A DNA stretch of 64,000 nt from JBCCFC01 sp965213595 (GCA_965213595.1 CBDBZO010000004.1:558001-622000); one strand, 5' to 3'; counted from the stretch's first letter, positions 38,936-48,644 are shown. Notes: generated from the sequence alone by a model not told the origin. Numbers and translations: made by a program.

Positions 38936-39919
38936 TCACCTCCGCCGCAGCCGCGACCACGGCCGCCGTGGCTTCTCCACCTGCGCTTCCTCGGCCACGA
39001 TTTCCGCTTCGTCGCCGCTGCGAACCACCCGCGCCTTCGCCTGCTCGACCGGGCGAATCAGCAGCCCGTCCGCCACCGGCTCCAGGCGCGCGCGGCCGGT
39101 GAAGCCGTACTGCTCAATGTAATCCTTGGGAATTTGCAGCCGACCGGCGCGGTCGATCACCGCCAGCTCCTCAAAGGTCGGTGCGGCATCAATTTCGACC
39201 ACCCCATCGCCGTTGACCGCTTGGGCCTGGCGGCGCGTCTCGCTCGCCAACATGCCGTCGCGGATGGCGACGACGCGGTCCACGTGGTGGGCCACGTTGG
39301 GGTCGTGGCTGACGAGCAGCATCGTCAGCCCCAGCTCGCTGTTGATGCGGCGCAGTAGGTCGTAAATGATTTGGGCCGTGGTCGAATCGACTTCGCCCGT
39401 CAGCTCGTCGCCGAGCAGGAGCACGGGATCGTTGGCCAAAGCCACCGCGATGGAGACGCGCTGCTGCTCGCCGCCGGAGAGTTCGGGCAGGTAGTGGTCG
39501 GCCCGCTCGGCCAGGCCGACGAGGTCCAGCAATTCCAGGGCGCGTTCGCGCTTTTTCGTGCCGGAGCCGGAGAGCGTCATCGGCAGCGTCACATTTTCGA
39601 GGGCGTTGAGGTAGGGCACGAGGTTGCGCGCGCTCTGCTGCCACACAAAGCCTACCTGCTCGCGCCGGTAGCGGTTGAGCACGCGGTTGGAGGCCTTGAG
39701 CAGGTTGTGCTCGCCCACGCGCACCTGCCCCGCCGAGGGGCGATCCAGCCCGCCCAGGATATTCATCAGCGTCGACTTACCGGAGCCGCTCGCGCCAACG
39801 ATGCCCAGCAATTCACCCTGCTCGACGCTGAGGTTCAGCCCCTGCAGGGCGACGACCTCCAGTTCGGCCACCTGATAAATTTTGACCAACCCATCGCAAA
39901 AAATAAACGGCTCGCTCAT
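38936..39919 (-). CDS. ABC transporter ATPase fused to SpoVT/AbrB-like domain
   Basis: A 327-residue protein. The first 225 residues are a LolD/MacB-type ATPase with Walker A VGASGSGKSTLM and signature ELSGGEQQRVSIAVAL. Walker B reads LLGDELTGEVDS, with Leu in place of the usual Pro. Residues about 245-290 (ELAVIDRAGRLQIPKDYIEQ onward) match the swapped-hairpin AbrB/SpoVT domain, normally a DNA-binding or dimerising module. A basic tail (RPWSRLRRR) ends it. It starts 89 bases after the FtsX-type permease gene. Confidence 0.85.
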   Translation of the reverse strand: MSEPFIFCDGLVKIYQVAELEVVALQGLNLSVEQGELLGIVGASGSGKSTLMNILGGLDRPSAGQVRVGEHNLLKASNRVLNRYRREQVGFVWQQSARNLVPYLNALENVTLPMTLSGSGTKKRERALELLDLVGLAERADHYLPELSGGEQQRVSIAVALANDPVLLLGDELTGEVDSTTAQIIYDLLRRINSELGLTMLLVSHDPNVAHHVDRVVAIRDGMLASETRRQAQAVNGDGVVEIDAAPTFEELAVIDRAGRLQIPKDYIEQYGFTGRARLEPVADGLLIRPVEQAKARVVRSGDEAEIVAEEAQVEKPRRPWSRLRRR

Positions 39920-40008
39920 AGTTGTCCCGATTCACCCATTGACCATTGACAAGTCACCGTTGACCATTGACTATTCGTCCGCCACCAAGAGCGAAGCAGC
40001 GCTTCGCA

Positions 40009-42939
40009 TTACACCGTCTCGCCCAATTTAATCGCCTGGAAGATTTTCATCCGCCGCAGCAAAATCACGAGCACGCCCAGCGCCACGGCGAACAACACGC
40101 CAAAGAGCGCATAAATGCGCACGATGGCGGGCCACGCCAGCTCGACGACGAAGGGCGGCGTGAGCGAGGCCGCGTCGCTGCCGATTTGCAGGTAGGGGAT
40201 AAAGACGGCGCTGACCAGCGCGCCGATGCCCGTTCCCGCAGCGACGCTGATCAGCAGCAGGAACAACATCTCCCACGTCAGGAACATGGTCATCTGGCGG
40301 GGGGAGAGGCCGACGGCGCGCAGCGTGCCCAGCTCGATCGAGCGGCGGCGGAAGGAGAACAAAGTGTAGAGCAAAAAGCCCAGCACCGTCAGCAGCGCAG
40401 CGGCCAGGAAGCCGACCGAGAGCACGCCAAACAGCCCCTGCCGCTCCGGGCGCACCTGCTCGGCGGCCACGCGGCTGCGCGCGCTGCGCCACTCGATCAC
40501 CTGAATGTCAAACTCGCGCAGGTTATCGCGCAGAGTGGGGAACGAGGCATCCGGCGTGGTGCGTGCCCAGACGCGATAGGGCTGCTCGCCGCCCAGCTGC
40601 AGGAACGCGTAGTCGAGGTTGCCCACGAGCAACGGCGGGTCTTCGCTTGGATACCAGGTCGGGAAGTAATCAAATTCGCCGACGACGCGCGCCGTGTACT
40701 CCGTTTGCGCGCCGTAGCGCAAAACCCGCACGACAACCGGATCGCCGACGCGAATGGCGTTGGCGCGCAGGAAATCGCCCGGCAGCAGCACGCCTTCGGG
40801 GGCAACGGCCAGCGCGTTCATCAGCGCCCCCAGATCGGCGGGAGCAAAGTCGCGCCGCCAAAAGGCCGTCTGGGCAAAATCGACGCGGTCAACGCCGAGA
40901 AACTTGGCTTCGGCGAAGCCGTCGCCCGCCTGGATGCGCGCATCAAACTCGCCGACTCTGGCCACGGCCTCAATTTCGGGCGCGCGCAGGTGCTCGGAAA
41001 CGGGGATAAACGACCAGCTCTCCTCCACCGGATCGCCGCCGTCGCCGCCGCCGCTTTCGCTGCCCGGTGCGCCGCCCGCGCCGCCCCCGCTCGATTCGCC
41101 CAGCTCGATCAGCTGCGCGTCCGCGCCCACGCCGTAGTAGACGCTGTCGTAGAGATTGTTGTCCAGCGTGCGCGCGAGCGACGCCGTAAAGGCGGACAAA
41201 CTCAGCGTCAAAATCAGCAGCACCAGCGGCGCGGTGTAAAGGCCGGGGTTGCGCGCGAGGTAGCGCGTCGCCATCAGCAGCGAGACGCTTTCGGTGCGCG
41301 CGGCCAGCCAGGCGGCGGCGCGCATCAGCAGCGGCAGCAGGCGCAGGACGAAGAGCGTCAGCGCCAGCGTGCCGAGCGCGGGCACGAGGAAGAGCAGCGG
41401 GTTGTCAAAGACGTTGCTGGAGGCCGCGCCCGCTGCGCTCCCCGTGCCCGGCAGCGCGATGCTGCCCTGTTGAGACAGCAAATACGCGCCGTAGACGGCC
41501 GGAATCAGCAGCAGCACGTCCAGCCACGCCCGCTGCCACCAGGGTGCGCGCACCGTGCGCGCCTGCTCGACTTTGTAGCTGACGACGGTGTGTCGTGCTG
41601 CGCCGAGCGAGGGGACGACCTGCGCCACAAAGGTGGCGGCAACGGCAATCAACCCAAACTGGAGAGCCGAGAGCGTGAAGCCGATGCGCAGATCGGTGTC
41701 GGCGGTAAAATCCAGAAAGCTGCGCGTCGCGCCGATGACGCGGGCCACGCCCTGGCTGCCGGGCACGCCAATGATAAAGGCGACGGCGGCCAGCAGCAGC
41801 GCCTCCACGCCCGCAATGCCGAGCACCTGCAGGCTCGTCGCCCCGCGCGAGCGCAGCACGGCGATCTCGTTGCGCTGCCGCGCCACCGCCAGCCCGACGA
41901 CCAGCCCAATAAAGGCCAGCAGCAGGCCGACAATCGGAATGCTAAAGGCGTAGAGCAGCACCGTGAGAATCCGCGAGGCGCGCTGGTAGCGCTCCAGCGG
42001 CTCGACGGGCGAAATGTCCAGGCTCGTGTTGGCCAGCAGCGACGCCGCGCGCTGGCTCACGCCGTTGATGCGCCCCAGCAGCCCGCCCACTTCGCTGGCG
42101 TTGATGCTGCGGCCATCCATCAGCAGATACCACAGCGCCAGCGCCACTTCGCCGTCCAGCAGCGGGCCGACGCGCCCGTGGAAGCTGGCTTCGGGAATTA
42201 GAAAAACGTCGGCAAAGCTCTCCACGCGGTAGAACCAGTAGGGGTCCTCTGGGTTGGTGGCGCGCCAGACGCCCGCAATGCGCACGGGAATCTGCACGTT
42301 GCGCCCGCTGTCGCGGAAGAAGGTGACGTACTGCTCGTTGACCTGCAGCCCCAAATCCAGCGCCATCTGCTCGGAAATTAGCACGTCCACCGGCACGTCG
42401 ACGTTGGAATCCGCCACGGCGGGCAGCGCGCCTTCGGTTAGCTCGATGTGCTCGTTGAGGTCGCTGATAAAGCCCAGTTCGACATAGGTTAGCGGGTCGC
42501 GCGCGTCGGCGTAGGCCAGGTCCTCCGTGGGGAAGAGGCGGGCCTTTTCGCTTTTTACATAGCGCACCGTCTGCTCGTGGGGCAGGCCAATCTGCTGTGC
42601 CGCCGCCCCGGAGAGGTACGCATCCACTGGCTCGATTTCTGACCACGGCTGGTTTTCGTGGATCGAGCCGATGTAGCGAAACATAAAGGCAAAGGGCGAG
42701 CGCCCGGACGGCCCAGCCACCACCGGCGCGTCGCTGTTTTGGACAATGGATGCATCCTCCACGCCCAGCTCGTCCCACAGCGTGTTGTAATAAATGGCGT
42801 CGGCGTAGAGCGGAATGCTCATCGTCAGCGCCACGGCCACGAGCAGGCCGCAGATGGTGGCGAGCGCGAGACCGCGCTGGGCAAGCAGCCGCTTGGCGGC
42901 GATCAGGAGAATGGAGGCGTTGCGTCGGAGGAATTTCAT
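40009..42939 (-). CDS. FtsX-family ABC permease, 976 residues
   Basis: A large permease with two FtsX-like modules. The first helix is LALATICGLLVAVALTMSIP. Long extracytoplasmic domains lie between residues about 60-350 and 600-800. Membrane segments include FSIPIVGLLLAFIGLVVGLA, VLGFLLYTLF, WEMLFLLLISVAAGTGIGAL and IYALFGVLFAVALGVLVILL. A Gly/Ser-rich low-complexity loop (SGGGAGGAPGSESGGGDGG) is notable. The start at 42939 (MKFLRRNAS) is four bases after the adaptor gene. Such permeases export lipoproteins, peptides or antibiotics, or transmit mechanical force. Confidence 0.88.
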   Translation of the reverse strand: MKFLRRNASILLIAAKRLLAQRGLALATICGLLVAVALTMSIPLYADAIYYNTLWDELGVEDASIVQNSDAPVVAGPSGRSPFAFMFRYIGSIHENQPWSEIEPVDAYLSGAAAQQIGLPHEQTVRYVKSEKARLFPTEDLAYADARDPLTYVELGFISDLNEHIELTEGALPAVADSNVDVPVDVLISEQMALDLGLQVNEQYVTFFRDSGRNVQIPVRIAGVWRATNPEDPYWFYRVESFADVFLIPEASFHGRVGPLLDGEVALALWYLLMDGRSINASEVGGLLGRINGVSQRAASLLANTSLDISPVEPLERYQRASRILTVLLYAFSIPIVGLLLAFIGLVVGLAVARQRNEIAVLRSRGATSLQVLGIAGVEALLLAAVAFIIGVPGSQGVARVIGATRSFLDFTADTDLRIGFTLSALQFGLIAVAATFVAQVVPSLGAARHTVVSYKVEQARTVRAPWWQRAWLDVLLLIPAVYGAYLLSQQGSIALPGTGSAAGAASSNVFDNPLLFLVPALGTLALTLFVLRLLPLLMRAAAWLAARTESVSLLMATRYLARNPGLYTAPLVLLILTLSLSAFTASLARTLDNNLYDSVYYGVGADAQLIELGESSGGGAGGAPGSESGGGDGGDPVEESWSFIPVSEHLRAPEIEAVARVGEFDARIQAGDGFAEAKFLGVDRVDFAQTAFWRRDFAPADLGALMNALAVAPEGVLLPGDFLRANAIRVGDPVVVRVLRYGAQTEYTARVVGEFDYFPTWYPSEDPPLLVGNLDYAFLQLGGEQPYRVWARTTPDASFPTLRDNLREFDIQVIEWRSARSRVAAEQVRPERQGLFGVLSVGFLAAALLTVLGFLLYTLFSFRRRSIELGTLRAVGLSPRQMTMFLTWEMLFLLLISVAAGTGIGALVSAVFIPYLQIGSDAASLTPPFVVELAWPAIVRIYALFGVLFAVALGVLVILLRRMKIFQAIKLGETV

Positions 42940-42943
42940 TATC

Positions 42944-44158
42944 TTACGGCCCCACCACCGTCTGACCCTCCTCCAAGCCCTCGGCCACCTCGATGCGCTC
43001 TTCCGTCTGAATGCCCACGAGGACATCGACGCGGCGCTGGGCCTCGCCATCCTGGACGAGCGCAAAGCGGCGACCGTCAAAGTTGCGCAGGGCCTGGGGC
43101 GGCAGCCAGAGTACCTCATCCTTGCGCTCCAGCTCGGCGACGATGCGCACGAGGTTGCCCATTTCGAGCTCCGCCGTCGCCGCCTCGTCGAGGCTGATCA
43201 GCGTGCGATTCTCGATCTCGGTAATGCCGGCGCCGCTGTCGGCGAGGCCGCCGCTGCCGTAGGGGAAGGGCAAGCTGCGAATCGTGCCGCCAAAGGTTTC
43301 GCCGGGGCTGCTGTTGAGCGCCACCGCCACGCTCATCCCCTCCTCCAGCCGCTCCATCTGGCTAGATGTGAGATCGGCGCTCGCTTCGAGCTGAGCCATG
43401 TCCGCAATGGTGGCGACGGGCTGGAACGCCTCCACGGCGCTGCCCGGCGAGAGCGTCAGCGCGATCAGCTCCCCAGCAAACGGGGCGACGACGCGCGCCT
43501 CGGCGATGGCGGCCTCGAGCCGCTGCACCTCCAGCTCCGCGCGCGAGACGGCGTTGGTCAACAGCGGGTCCGCGCCCTCCTCCAGCCGCTCCACGGCAAT
43601 CTCCGCCAGCTCGACGCGCCGCTCCTGCAGGGCGGCCTCGTTGGAATCCGCATCCTCGTCCTGGAGCGCGGTCAGCTGCAGCTGCGCCATCTCCAGGTTA
43701 AGCTCCGCCGCGCGCTGGTCAAACGCCAGGTCCCGCTCGGCGGCGTCCAGCAGCGTTTGGGCACGCTCGAGCTCCAGCTGGGCCGCGGTGAGCGCCCGCT
43801 CCAAGTCGTCGATCTCCAACTCGGCGATCACCGTGCCCGCTTCCACCTGATCGTTGCGCTGCACAAAGACCGTGCGCACGCGACCGCTCGTCTCAAAAAA
43901 GAGCCCCTCCTGCGTAACGGGCGCGACGCGACCGGAGAAGGTCATCTCGTCCACCACTTCGCCGCGCTGCACGGTGTAGGTGGGGCTGTTGGGGACGATG
44001 GCGGTGGGGATGGGCGTGGGCGAGGGGGCCGCGCCACCGAGGGCGCGCTGCTCGCCGCGCGAATCGGGCAGCAGCTGGCAGCCCGCCAGCAGCGCGCTCC
44101 CCAGCAGGCCAAGCAGCAGCACGGCGGAAATGAGTCCAGTCAGCTTCGGCTTATTCAT
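42944..44158 (-). CDS. MacA/HlyD-type adaptor lipoprotein
   Basis: A 404-residue membrane-fusion-type protein. Its N-terminus has a signal with lipobox LLAGC. A biotinyl-lipoyl-like segment (VTPTQ.. then RVRTVFVQRNDQVEAGTVIA) and a long helical hairpin rich in Glu/Ala/Leu (about 115-215) follow, then the beta-barrel segment (RVVAPFAGELIALTLSPGSA). It is the first gene of the export block and ends four bases before the permease. With the permease and ATPases it forms a MacAB-like system, but no outer-membrane channel gene is near. Confidence 0.87.
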   Translation of the reverse strand: MNKPKLTGLISAVLLLGLLGSALLAGCQLLPDSRGEQRALGGAAPSPTPIPTAIVPNSPTYTVQRGEVVDEMTFSGRVAPVTQEGLFFETSGRVRTVFVQRNDQVEAGTVIAELEIDDLERALTAAQLELERAQTLLDAAERDLAFDQRAAELNLEMAQLQLTALQDEDADSNEAALQERRVELAEIAVERLEEGADPLLTNAVSRAELEVQRLEAAIAEARVVAPFAGELIALTLSPGSAVEAFQPVATIADMAQLEASADLTSSQMERLEEGMSVAVALNSSPGETFGGTIRSLPFPYGSGGLADSGAGITEIENRTLISLDEAATAELEMGNLVRIVAELERKDEVLWLPPQALRNFDGRRFALVQDGEAQRRVDVLVGIQTEERIEVAEGLEEGQTVVGP

Positions 44159-44873
44159 AGATTGAGCAATGGATTAAACAGAGGTGGGAGATAGGTGGGA
44201 GATATCCGCAGTTTGTTGAGGATAAACATTTATGGGATGTATATATCCTAGCACGGCTCGTGAGTCGTGTCAACGACCCGGATCGCGTGGGATGCGTTCC
44301 AGAATTGGGGGGGATCTCGTTGATGGGGCATTCGGCCTCACCCCTTCAGCGTTGGTTCATCCGCCACGAGACGGGTGAAGCCCCCTCTCCACGCGTGGCT
44401 AAGCTTTACCCAGAAGTTGGGGAGGGAACAGCGAAGGGGAAGGGCGGAGAAGAACCCCCATCCCCGGCCCTTCCCCCGACATCAGGGGAAGGGTGACTGG
44501 TTGATGAACTGGTCGCGATGGGATTGTCTCTCTTTGTTTATCGAGCGGGCGATGTCACAGAAAAGCCGCCAAAATAACGAGACAACAGAATAACGAGACA
44601 ACAGAAGCCCCCTCCTTGCTGGCGGGGAGCCTGGCCTGCGATGCCCCCTCCTTGCTGGCGGGGAGGGGGTTGGGGGTGGGGTTTTACCTGGCCTGCGATG
44701 CGCTGAGCCTCAGTGGCGACTTGTGGGTGAAGCCCCCTCTCCACGCGTGGAGTAGGGGGTTGGGGGTGAGGCGGGGTCTAGCCGCTTGGTCGATGGTCTC
44801 CGCCGAAGCTGCCAAAAATCTGGGACGCGCCCGGATCGCGTTTTCCTGTTGCGCCCCACAGAAAAATTGGGGG
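44159..44873. repeat. Repeat-dense intergenic region
   Basis: No gene is supported here. REP-like C/G-rich hairpins occupy 44374-44497 and 44606-44772. Duplicated units include GCCCCCTCCTTGCTGGCGG twice (about 44607 and 44641), CCTGGCCTGCGATGC twice, and AATAACGAGACAACAGA twice around 44575-44603. The segment looks like a landing and expansion site for small repeats. Confidence 0.65.
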
Positions 44874-44901
44874 TTGACCTTTTGATTTTTTTGTGCATAA
44901 T
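44874..44901 (+). promoter_or_regulatory. Promoter candidate for the sugar ABC operon
   Basis: TTGACC (44874-44879), 16 bases rich in T, then CATAAT (44896-44901). It lies 364 bases before the first permease gene. The leader 44902-45264 has no other recognisable gene or riboswitch. Confidence 0.55.
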
Positions 44902-45264
44902 TCACTATGTAAACACTGCTTTCCGGTAAGCCCTATCCGTTTCCCAATGCGCGGCTGCTCTACCCGCCGCTCTACCCGCTGTGGTAGGCTTACTCCTTGC
45001 TAACCTTTTCTAAAAAGTAAATCTAGTCGATTAAAGTTTCTGCAAAAGCGCATCTTCCGGTGCCGCCCATCCGTGGGAGGAGCCGTTTGCAGGATGCTCG
45101 CCTTGCGGCTCCGCCAAACTTTGGTCTGCTGAAGTGAATTCCACTGGCTTAACGCTAAAGCTGTTAGCCCTGGCACAAATTCACGCACCCGCGTTTTATT
45201 TCGCCCGTTGGCTCCTGCCGGGGTGGAATCGACCAGTTCAAAGCCCGGAGAAAGGAATCTGTCT

Positions 45265-46227
45265 ATGGCTGCAATTTCGGCTGACGCCCCCGCTTCCGCC
45301 CGCCAACCATCCTTTTGGATGCGCCTGGTTGGGGCCAAATCTCGCTTGCAGGTGCAGGAGGCGCGCTGGGGCTATATTTTTCTCATTCCCTGGCTGCTGG
45401 GGCTATTAATTTTTATCCTCGGCCCCATTTTGGCCTCCGCCTACTTCAGCTTTCAAGAGTATGATGTCGTCTCGCCGCCGCGCTTTATTGGCTTGGAGAA
45501 CTACATCCGCGCCTTTACAGCGGACAAGCAGTTTTGGCCGTCGCTGTGGCGCACGCTTTACTACTCGCTGATCGTCGTGCCCGTTGGGCTGGTCGGCTCG
45601 CTGCTGCTGGCGATTCTGCTTAATCAAGGCGTGCGCGGCACCAACGTTTTCCGCACCCTCTTCTTTCTCCCCCACCTGACGCCCGCCGTGGCGCTGGCCG
45701 TGCTCTGGATTTGGCTCTTCCAGCCGACCATTGGCCCCATCAACGCTGCGCTGGGGGCGGTGGGCATTCCCGGCCCCGGCTGGCTGCAGTCCAAAGATTG
45801 GGCGCTGCCCGCGCTGATCATCATTAGCCTGTGGGCGGGGATTGGCGGCAACACCATGCTGATTTTTCTCGCTGGCCTACAGGGCGTCCCGCGCGAGCTA
45901 TACGAAGCCTCCGAAATTGACGGCGCAGGTCGCTGGGCGAAATTCCGCAACGTCACCCTGCCCTTGATTTCGCCCACGATGCTCTTTAACCTAATTTTGG
46001 GCATCATCGGCGCGCTCAAGGTCTTTACGCTGGCCTTTGTGGCGACCAGCGGCGGCCCCTCCTACGCGACCTGGTTCTACGCGCTGCACATTTATCGGCA
46101 GTCGTTTGAATACTTCCGCATGGGCTACGGCTCGGCGCTGGCCTGGATTTTTGTGGTTGTGCTGATGATCTTCACCTACATCCAGCTGGTGTCGTCGCGG
46201 CGCTGGGTTTATTACGCAGGGGAATAG
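45265..46227 (+). CDS. Sugar ABC transporter permease, MalF/UgpA-like
   Basis: A 320-residue inner-membrane permease with six helices. The first is GYIFLIPWLLGLLIFILGPI. The EAA loop YEASEIDGAGRWAKFRNVTL is the ATPase contact. The start at 45265 (MAAISADAPAS) follows an AAAGGA box; an in-frame ATG at 45208 has none. It is the first of a permease-permease-binding protein operon. No ATPase gene is present, so a shared MsmX/MalK-like ATPase must serve it. Confidence 0.93.
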   Translation: MAAISADAPASARQPSFWMRLVGAKSRLQVQEARWGYIFLIPWLLGLLIFILGPILASAYFSFQEYDVVSPPRFIGLENYIRAFTADKQFWPSLWRTLYYSLIVVPVGLVGSLLLAILLNQGVRGTNVFRTLFFLPHLTPAVALAVLWIWLFQPTIGPINAALGAVGIPGPGWLQSKDWALPALIIISLWAGIGGNTMLIFLAGLQGVPRELYEASEIDGAGRWAKFRNVTLPLISPTMLFNLILGIIGALKVFTLAFVATSGGPSYATWFYALHIYRQSFEYFRMGYGSALAWIFVVVLMIFTYIQLVSSRRWVYYAGE

Positions 46228-46233
46228 GAAATT

Positions 46234-47151
46234 ATGGCTACTCAAGAAAACACTGTTTTAACCAATCTGGGCAACACCGAGGCGTTGACCTCACGCGTGG
46301 AGACCCATCGCTTTCGGCTGGACGGCAATACCGTGCTGCTCTACGCGCTGATGATCGGGCTGAGCGTCATCTTTATGTTCCCCTTCTTCTGGACGGTGAT
46401 GAGTTCGCTCAAGGCTGTGGAGGAGCTCTTTGTCTTTCCGCCCACGATTTTCCCCGAGCGCTTTCAGTGGCAAAACTATCCCACCGTCTGGCAGCTAGAG
46501 CCCTTCTTTTTGTGGATGTACAACAGCCTGTTTGTGGTGGTGATGGGCACGGTGGGGACGGTGTTGACGGCATCGATCGCGGGCTACTCCTTTGCACGCT
46601 TTCGCTACCGCGGGCGCGAGGCGCTCTTCCTCATCACGCTGGGCACGATGATGCTGCCCGCGCAGGTGACGCTGATTCCCCAGTACATTCTCTTTCACTG
46701 GATGGGCTGGATCAACACGCTCTTTCCGCTCTGGGTTCCCTTCTGGTTTGGCGGCGGGGCCTTTGCGATTTTCCTGATTCGTCAGTTTATCATGTCGCTG
46801 CCGCGTGAATTGGACGAGGCCGCGCTGATCGACGGCGCCAGCTACGCGCGCATCTTCACGCAGATCATCGTGCCGCTCAGCAAGCCCATTCTGGCGACGA
46901 TTGCGGTGATCACCTTTATCGCCGTCTGGAACGACTTTGTCAACCCGCTGATTTATCTTCAGCTGCCCGAAAAGTTTACGCTGGCCGTAGGCCTCAACTA
47001 CTTCAAGACCGTGGCCGAAACCGCCACCGAGCCGCGTGAACACCTGCTGATGGCCGCCTCGGTGATGATGATCGCGCCGGTAATCGCGCTCTTCTTCTTC
47101 ACCCAGCGCTATTTTGTGGAGGGCATCGTGCTCTCCGGTATCAAGGGATAG
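46234..47151 (+). CDS. Sugar ABC transporter permease, MalG/UgpE-like
   Basis: A 305-residue second permease. Helices include LMIGLSVIFMFPFFWTVMSS and a segment beginning IAVITFIAVWNDFVNPLIYL. The EAA loop reads DEAALIDGASYARIFTQIIV. It starts six bases after the first permease, with AGGAAATT before the ATG, so they are translationally linked. It ends in LSGIKG, typical of the MalG group. Confidence 0.93.
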   Translation: MATQENTVLTNLGNTEALTSRVETHRFRLDGNTVLLYALMIGLSVIFMFPFFWTVMSSLKAVEELFVFPPTIFPERFQWQNYPTVWQLEPFFLWMYNSLFVVVMGTVGTVLTASIAGYSFARFRYRGREALFLITLGTMMLPAQVTLIPQYILFHWMGWINTLFPLWVPFWFGGGAFAIFLIRQFIMSLPRELDEAALIDGASYARIFTQIIVPLSKPILATIAVITFIAVWNDFVNPLIYLQLPEKFTLAVGLNYFKTVAETATEPREHLLMAASVMMIAPVIALFFFTQRYFVEGIVLSGIKG

Positions 47152-47288
47152 GTATTTCTTATTGCTTACTGCGTATTGCTGGCTTGCTAACTCCGCTCGT
47201 GGAGAACGGCGACGCCCTATGCGGTAAGCAGTATGCAATATAGCAATGTGCAACAATTCTTTAGTTCCCCAAAAGGAGGAAACACTCT
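47152..47288. repeat. GCAATA-type inverted repeat and binding-protein leader
   Basis: CTTATTGCTTACTGCGTATT (47158 onward) faces CGGTAAGCAGTATGCAATA (47221 onward). The hairpin lies between the permease and binding-protein genes, where such structures often adjust transcript levels. An AAAAGGAGG box precedes the next start. Confidence 0.65.
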
Positions 47289-48644
47289 ATGCAAAACGGA
47301 AAAATGAGCCGACGCAACTTTCTACAGCTGATCGGCGCCAGCTCGGCGACGGTGGCGCTGGCGGCCTGTACGCCAGCCGGCACGGCCCCTGCCGCTGAGG
47401 GAGACGCCGCGCCCAGCGGCGATATGCCCCTGTTGACGGTCGCCACCTTTGCCGCGGAGCTGCACGATTGGCAGCGCGAATTTGCCGCACGCTGGGCGGA
47501 GGAGAATGCGGACTCGGTGGAGGTGCAAATCGAGGAGATCGTCTACGCCGAAATGTCCAAGCTGCAGCTGGCGCGCCAGGCATCGGGCACGCTCTGGGAC
47601 ATCGTCTTCAGCGGCATCAAGTGGTATCCCTTCTCGGCCTCCAAGGGCATGTTCCTGGCGCTGGATGATTACGTCGATGCCAGTGCCGAGCAGGCCAATC
47701 TGGACGATTTCTTCCCCGCCGCCCTGGATGGTGGTTACCTGGATGGCTCGCTCTACGGCCTGCCCTATGAGATTCACCCCGGTAACCCGGCCCTGGTCGC
47801 CATTAACCTGGATCAGCTGGAGGCCGCCGGGCTGGAAGCACCGACCAACGACTGGGATGTCAACCAGTTCGCCGAAATGGCCGCTGCCCTCACCGATGCC
47901 GACAACAACGTCTGGGGCACGGATTATTTGCCCGGCAACTACTACGACTTCCAGTCGCTGGTGCGCGCCTACGACGCCGACATTATGGACGAATCGCGCG
48001 ACCAGTTCCTCTTTAATGCCGACGAGGCCAATCGCGAGGCGGCCCAGTGGATTTACAATTTGCGCAACGAGCTAAACGCCGCCGTGCCGCAGACGCAGGC
48101 GGGCGTCGAAGGCATTGAGTTTACGGCACAGGCCATTGCTATGGACGTGACCGGCTCCTACAGCGTCAACGGCTTTGCCACCACCATCGGCGACAGCTTC
48201 AACTACGACTGGTACCTCTTTCCCACGGGGCCGAACGGCAGCCGAGGCTACACCGCCTTTACCTCCAACTTCTCCGTCTCCGCCGAAACCGCTGCGCCTG
48301 AAATGGCCGTGGATCTGCTGCTCTACCTGACCTCCACCGAAGCCGGTCTCTGGTCCGCGCTGGAGCAGGGCACGGGCCAGCCCAACGCCCGCCAATCCGT
48401 CTGGGGCGATGAAGGCGTGCTGGAGCAGTCGCACCCCATCTTCCAGACCGTGCTGGAGGAATACTTCATCAACGAAGAGCTCGATGGCTCCTTCCCCATG
48501 CCCTCCAACCTGCGCTTCCAGGAGCTGCAGGACAACTGGGCCAACACCTCGCCCGAGCTCTTCTACGGCGATATCGAATTTGAGGAAGGTATGGAAAACG
48601 TGCAGGTCAACTGTCAGGACGTAATGGATCTGCCCCGCGCATAG
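47289..48644 (+). CDS. Sugar ABC transporter substrate-binding lipoprotein
   Basis: A 451-residue extracellular binding protein. It begins MQNGKMSRRNFLQLIGASSA, a twin-arginine-like signal, and the lipobox is ALAAC. The mature part has the family-1 extracellular solute-binding fold with LLTVATFAAELHDWQREFAA at the start of lobe 1 and GLPYEIHPGNPALVAINL in the hinge. An excellent AAAAGGAGG box is eight bases before the ATG. It is the third gene of the importer, in an uncommon order with the binding protein last. Its ligand is not predictable. Confidence 0.92.
   Translation: MQNGKMSRRNFLQLIGASSATVALAACTPAGTAPAAEGDAAPSGDMPLLTVATFAAELHDWQREFAARWAEENADSVEVQIEEIVYAEMSKLQLARQASGTLWDIVFSGIKWYPFSASKGMFLALDDYVDASAEQANLDDFFPAALDGGYLDGSLYGLPYEIHPGNPALVAINLDQLEAAGLEAPTNDWDVNQFAEMAAALTDADNNVWGTDYLPGNYYDFQSLVRAYDADIMDESRDQFLFNADEANREAAQWIYNLRNELNAAVPQTQAGVEGIEFTAQAIAMDVTGSYSVNGFATTIGDSFNYDWYLFPTGPNGSRGYTAFTSNFSVSAETAAPEMAVDLLLYLTSTEAGLWSALEQGTGQPNARQSVWGDEGVLEQSHPIFQTVLEEYFINEELDGSFPMPSNLRFQELQDNWANTSPELFYGDIEFEEGMENVQVNCQDVMDLPRA

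Noticed and set aside
39967..42201. Plus-strand 744-residue frame
   Set aside because: It is antisense to the FtsX-type permease, with low-complexity Arg/Gln/His content.
42815..44194. Plus-strand 459-residue frame
   Set aside because: It is antisense to the MacA-like adaptor gene, which has a lipobox and adaptor motifs.
44374..44772. CRISPR array or structured RNA in the repeat-dense gap
   Set aside because: Repeats are irregular in length and spacing and match the REP-like family seen elsewhere.
45000..45338. Minus-strand 112-residue frame before the sugar ABC operon
   Set aside because: No ribosome-binding site, no recognisable motif, and it overlaps the first permease gene; likely chance.
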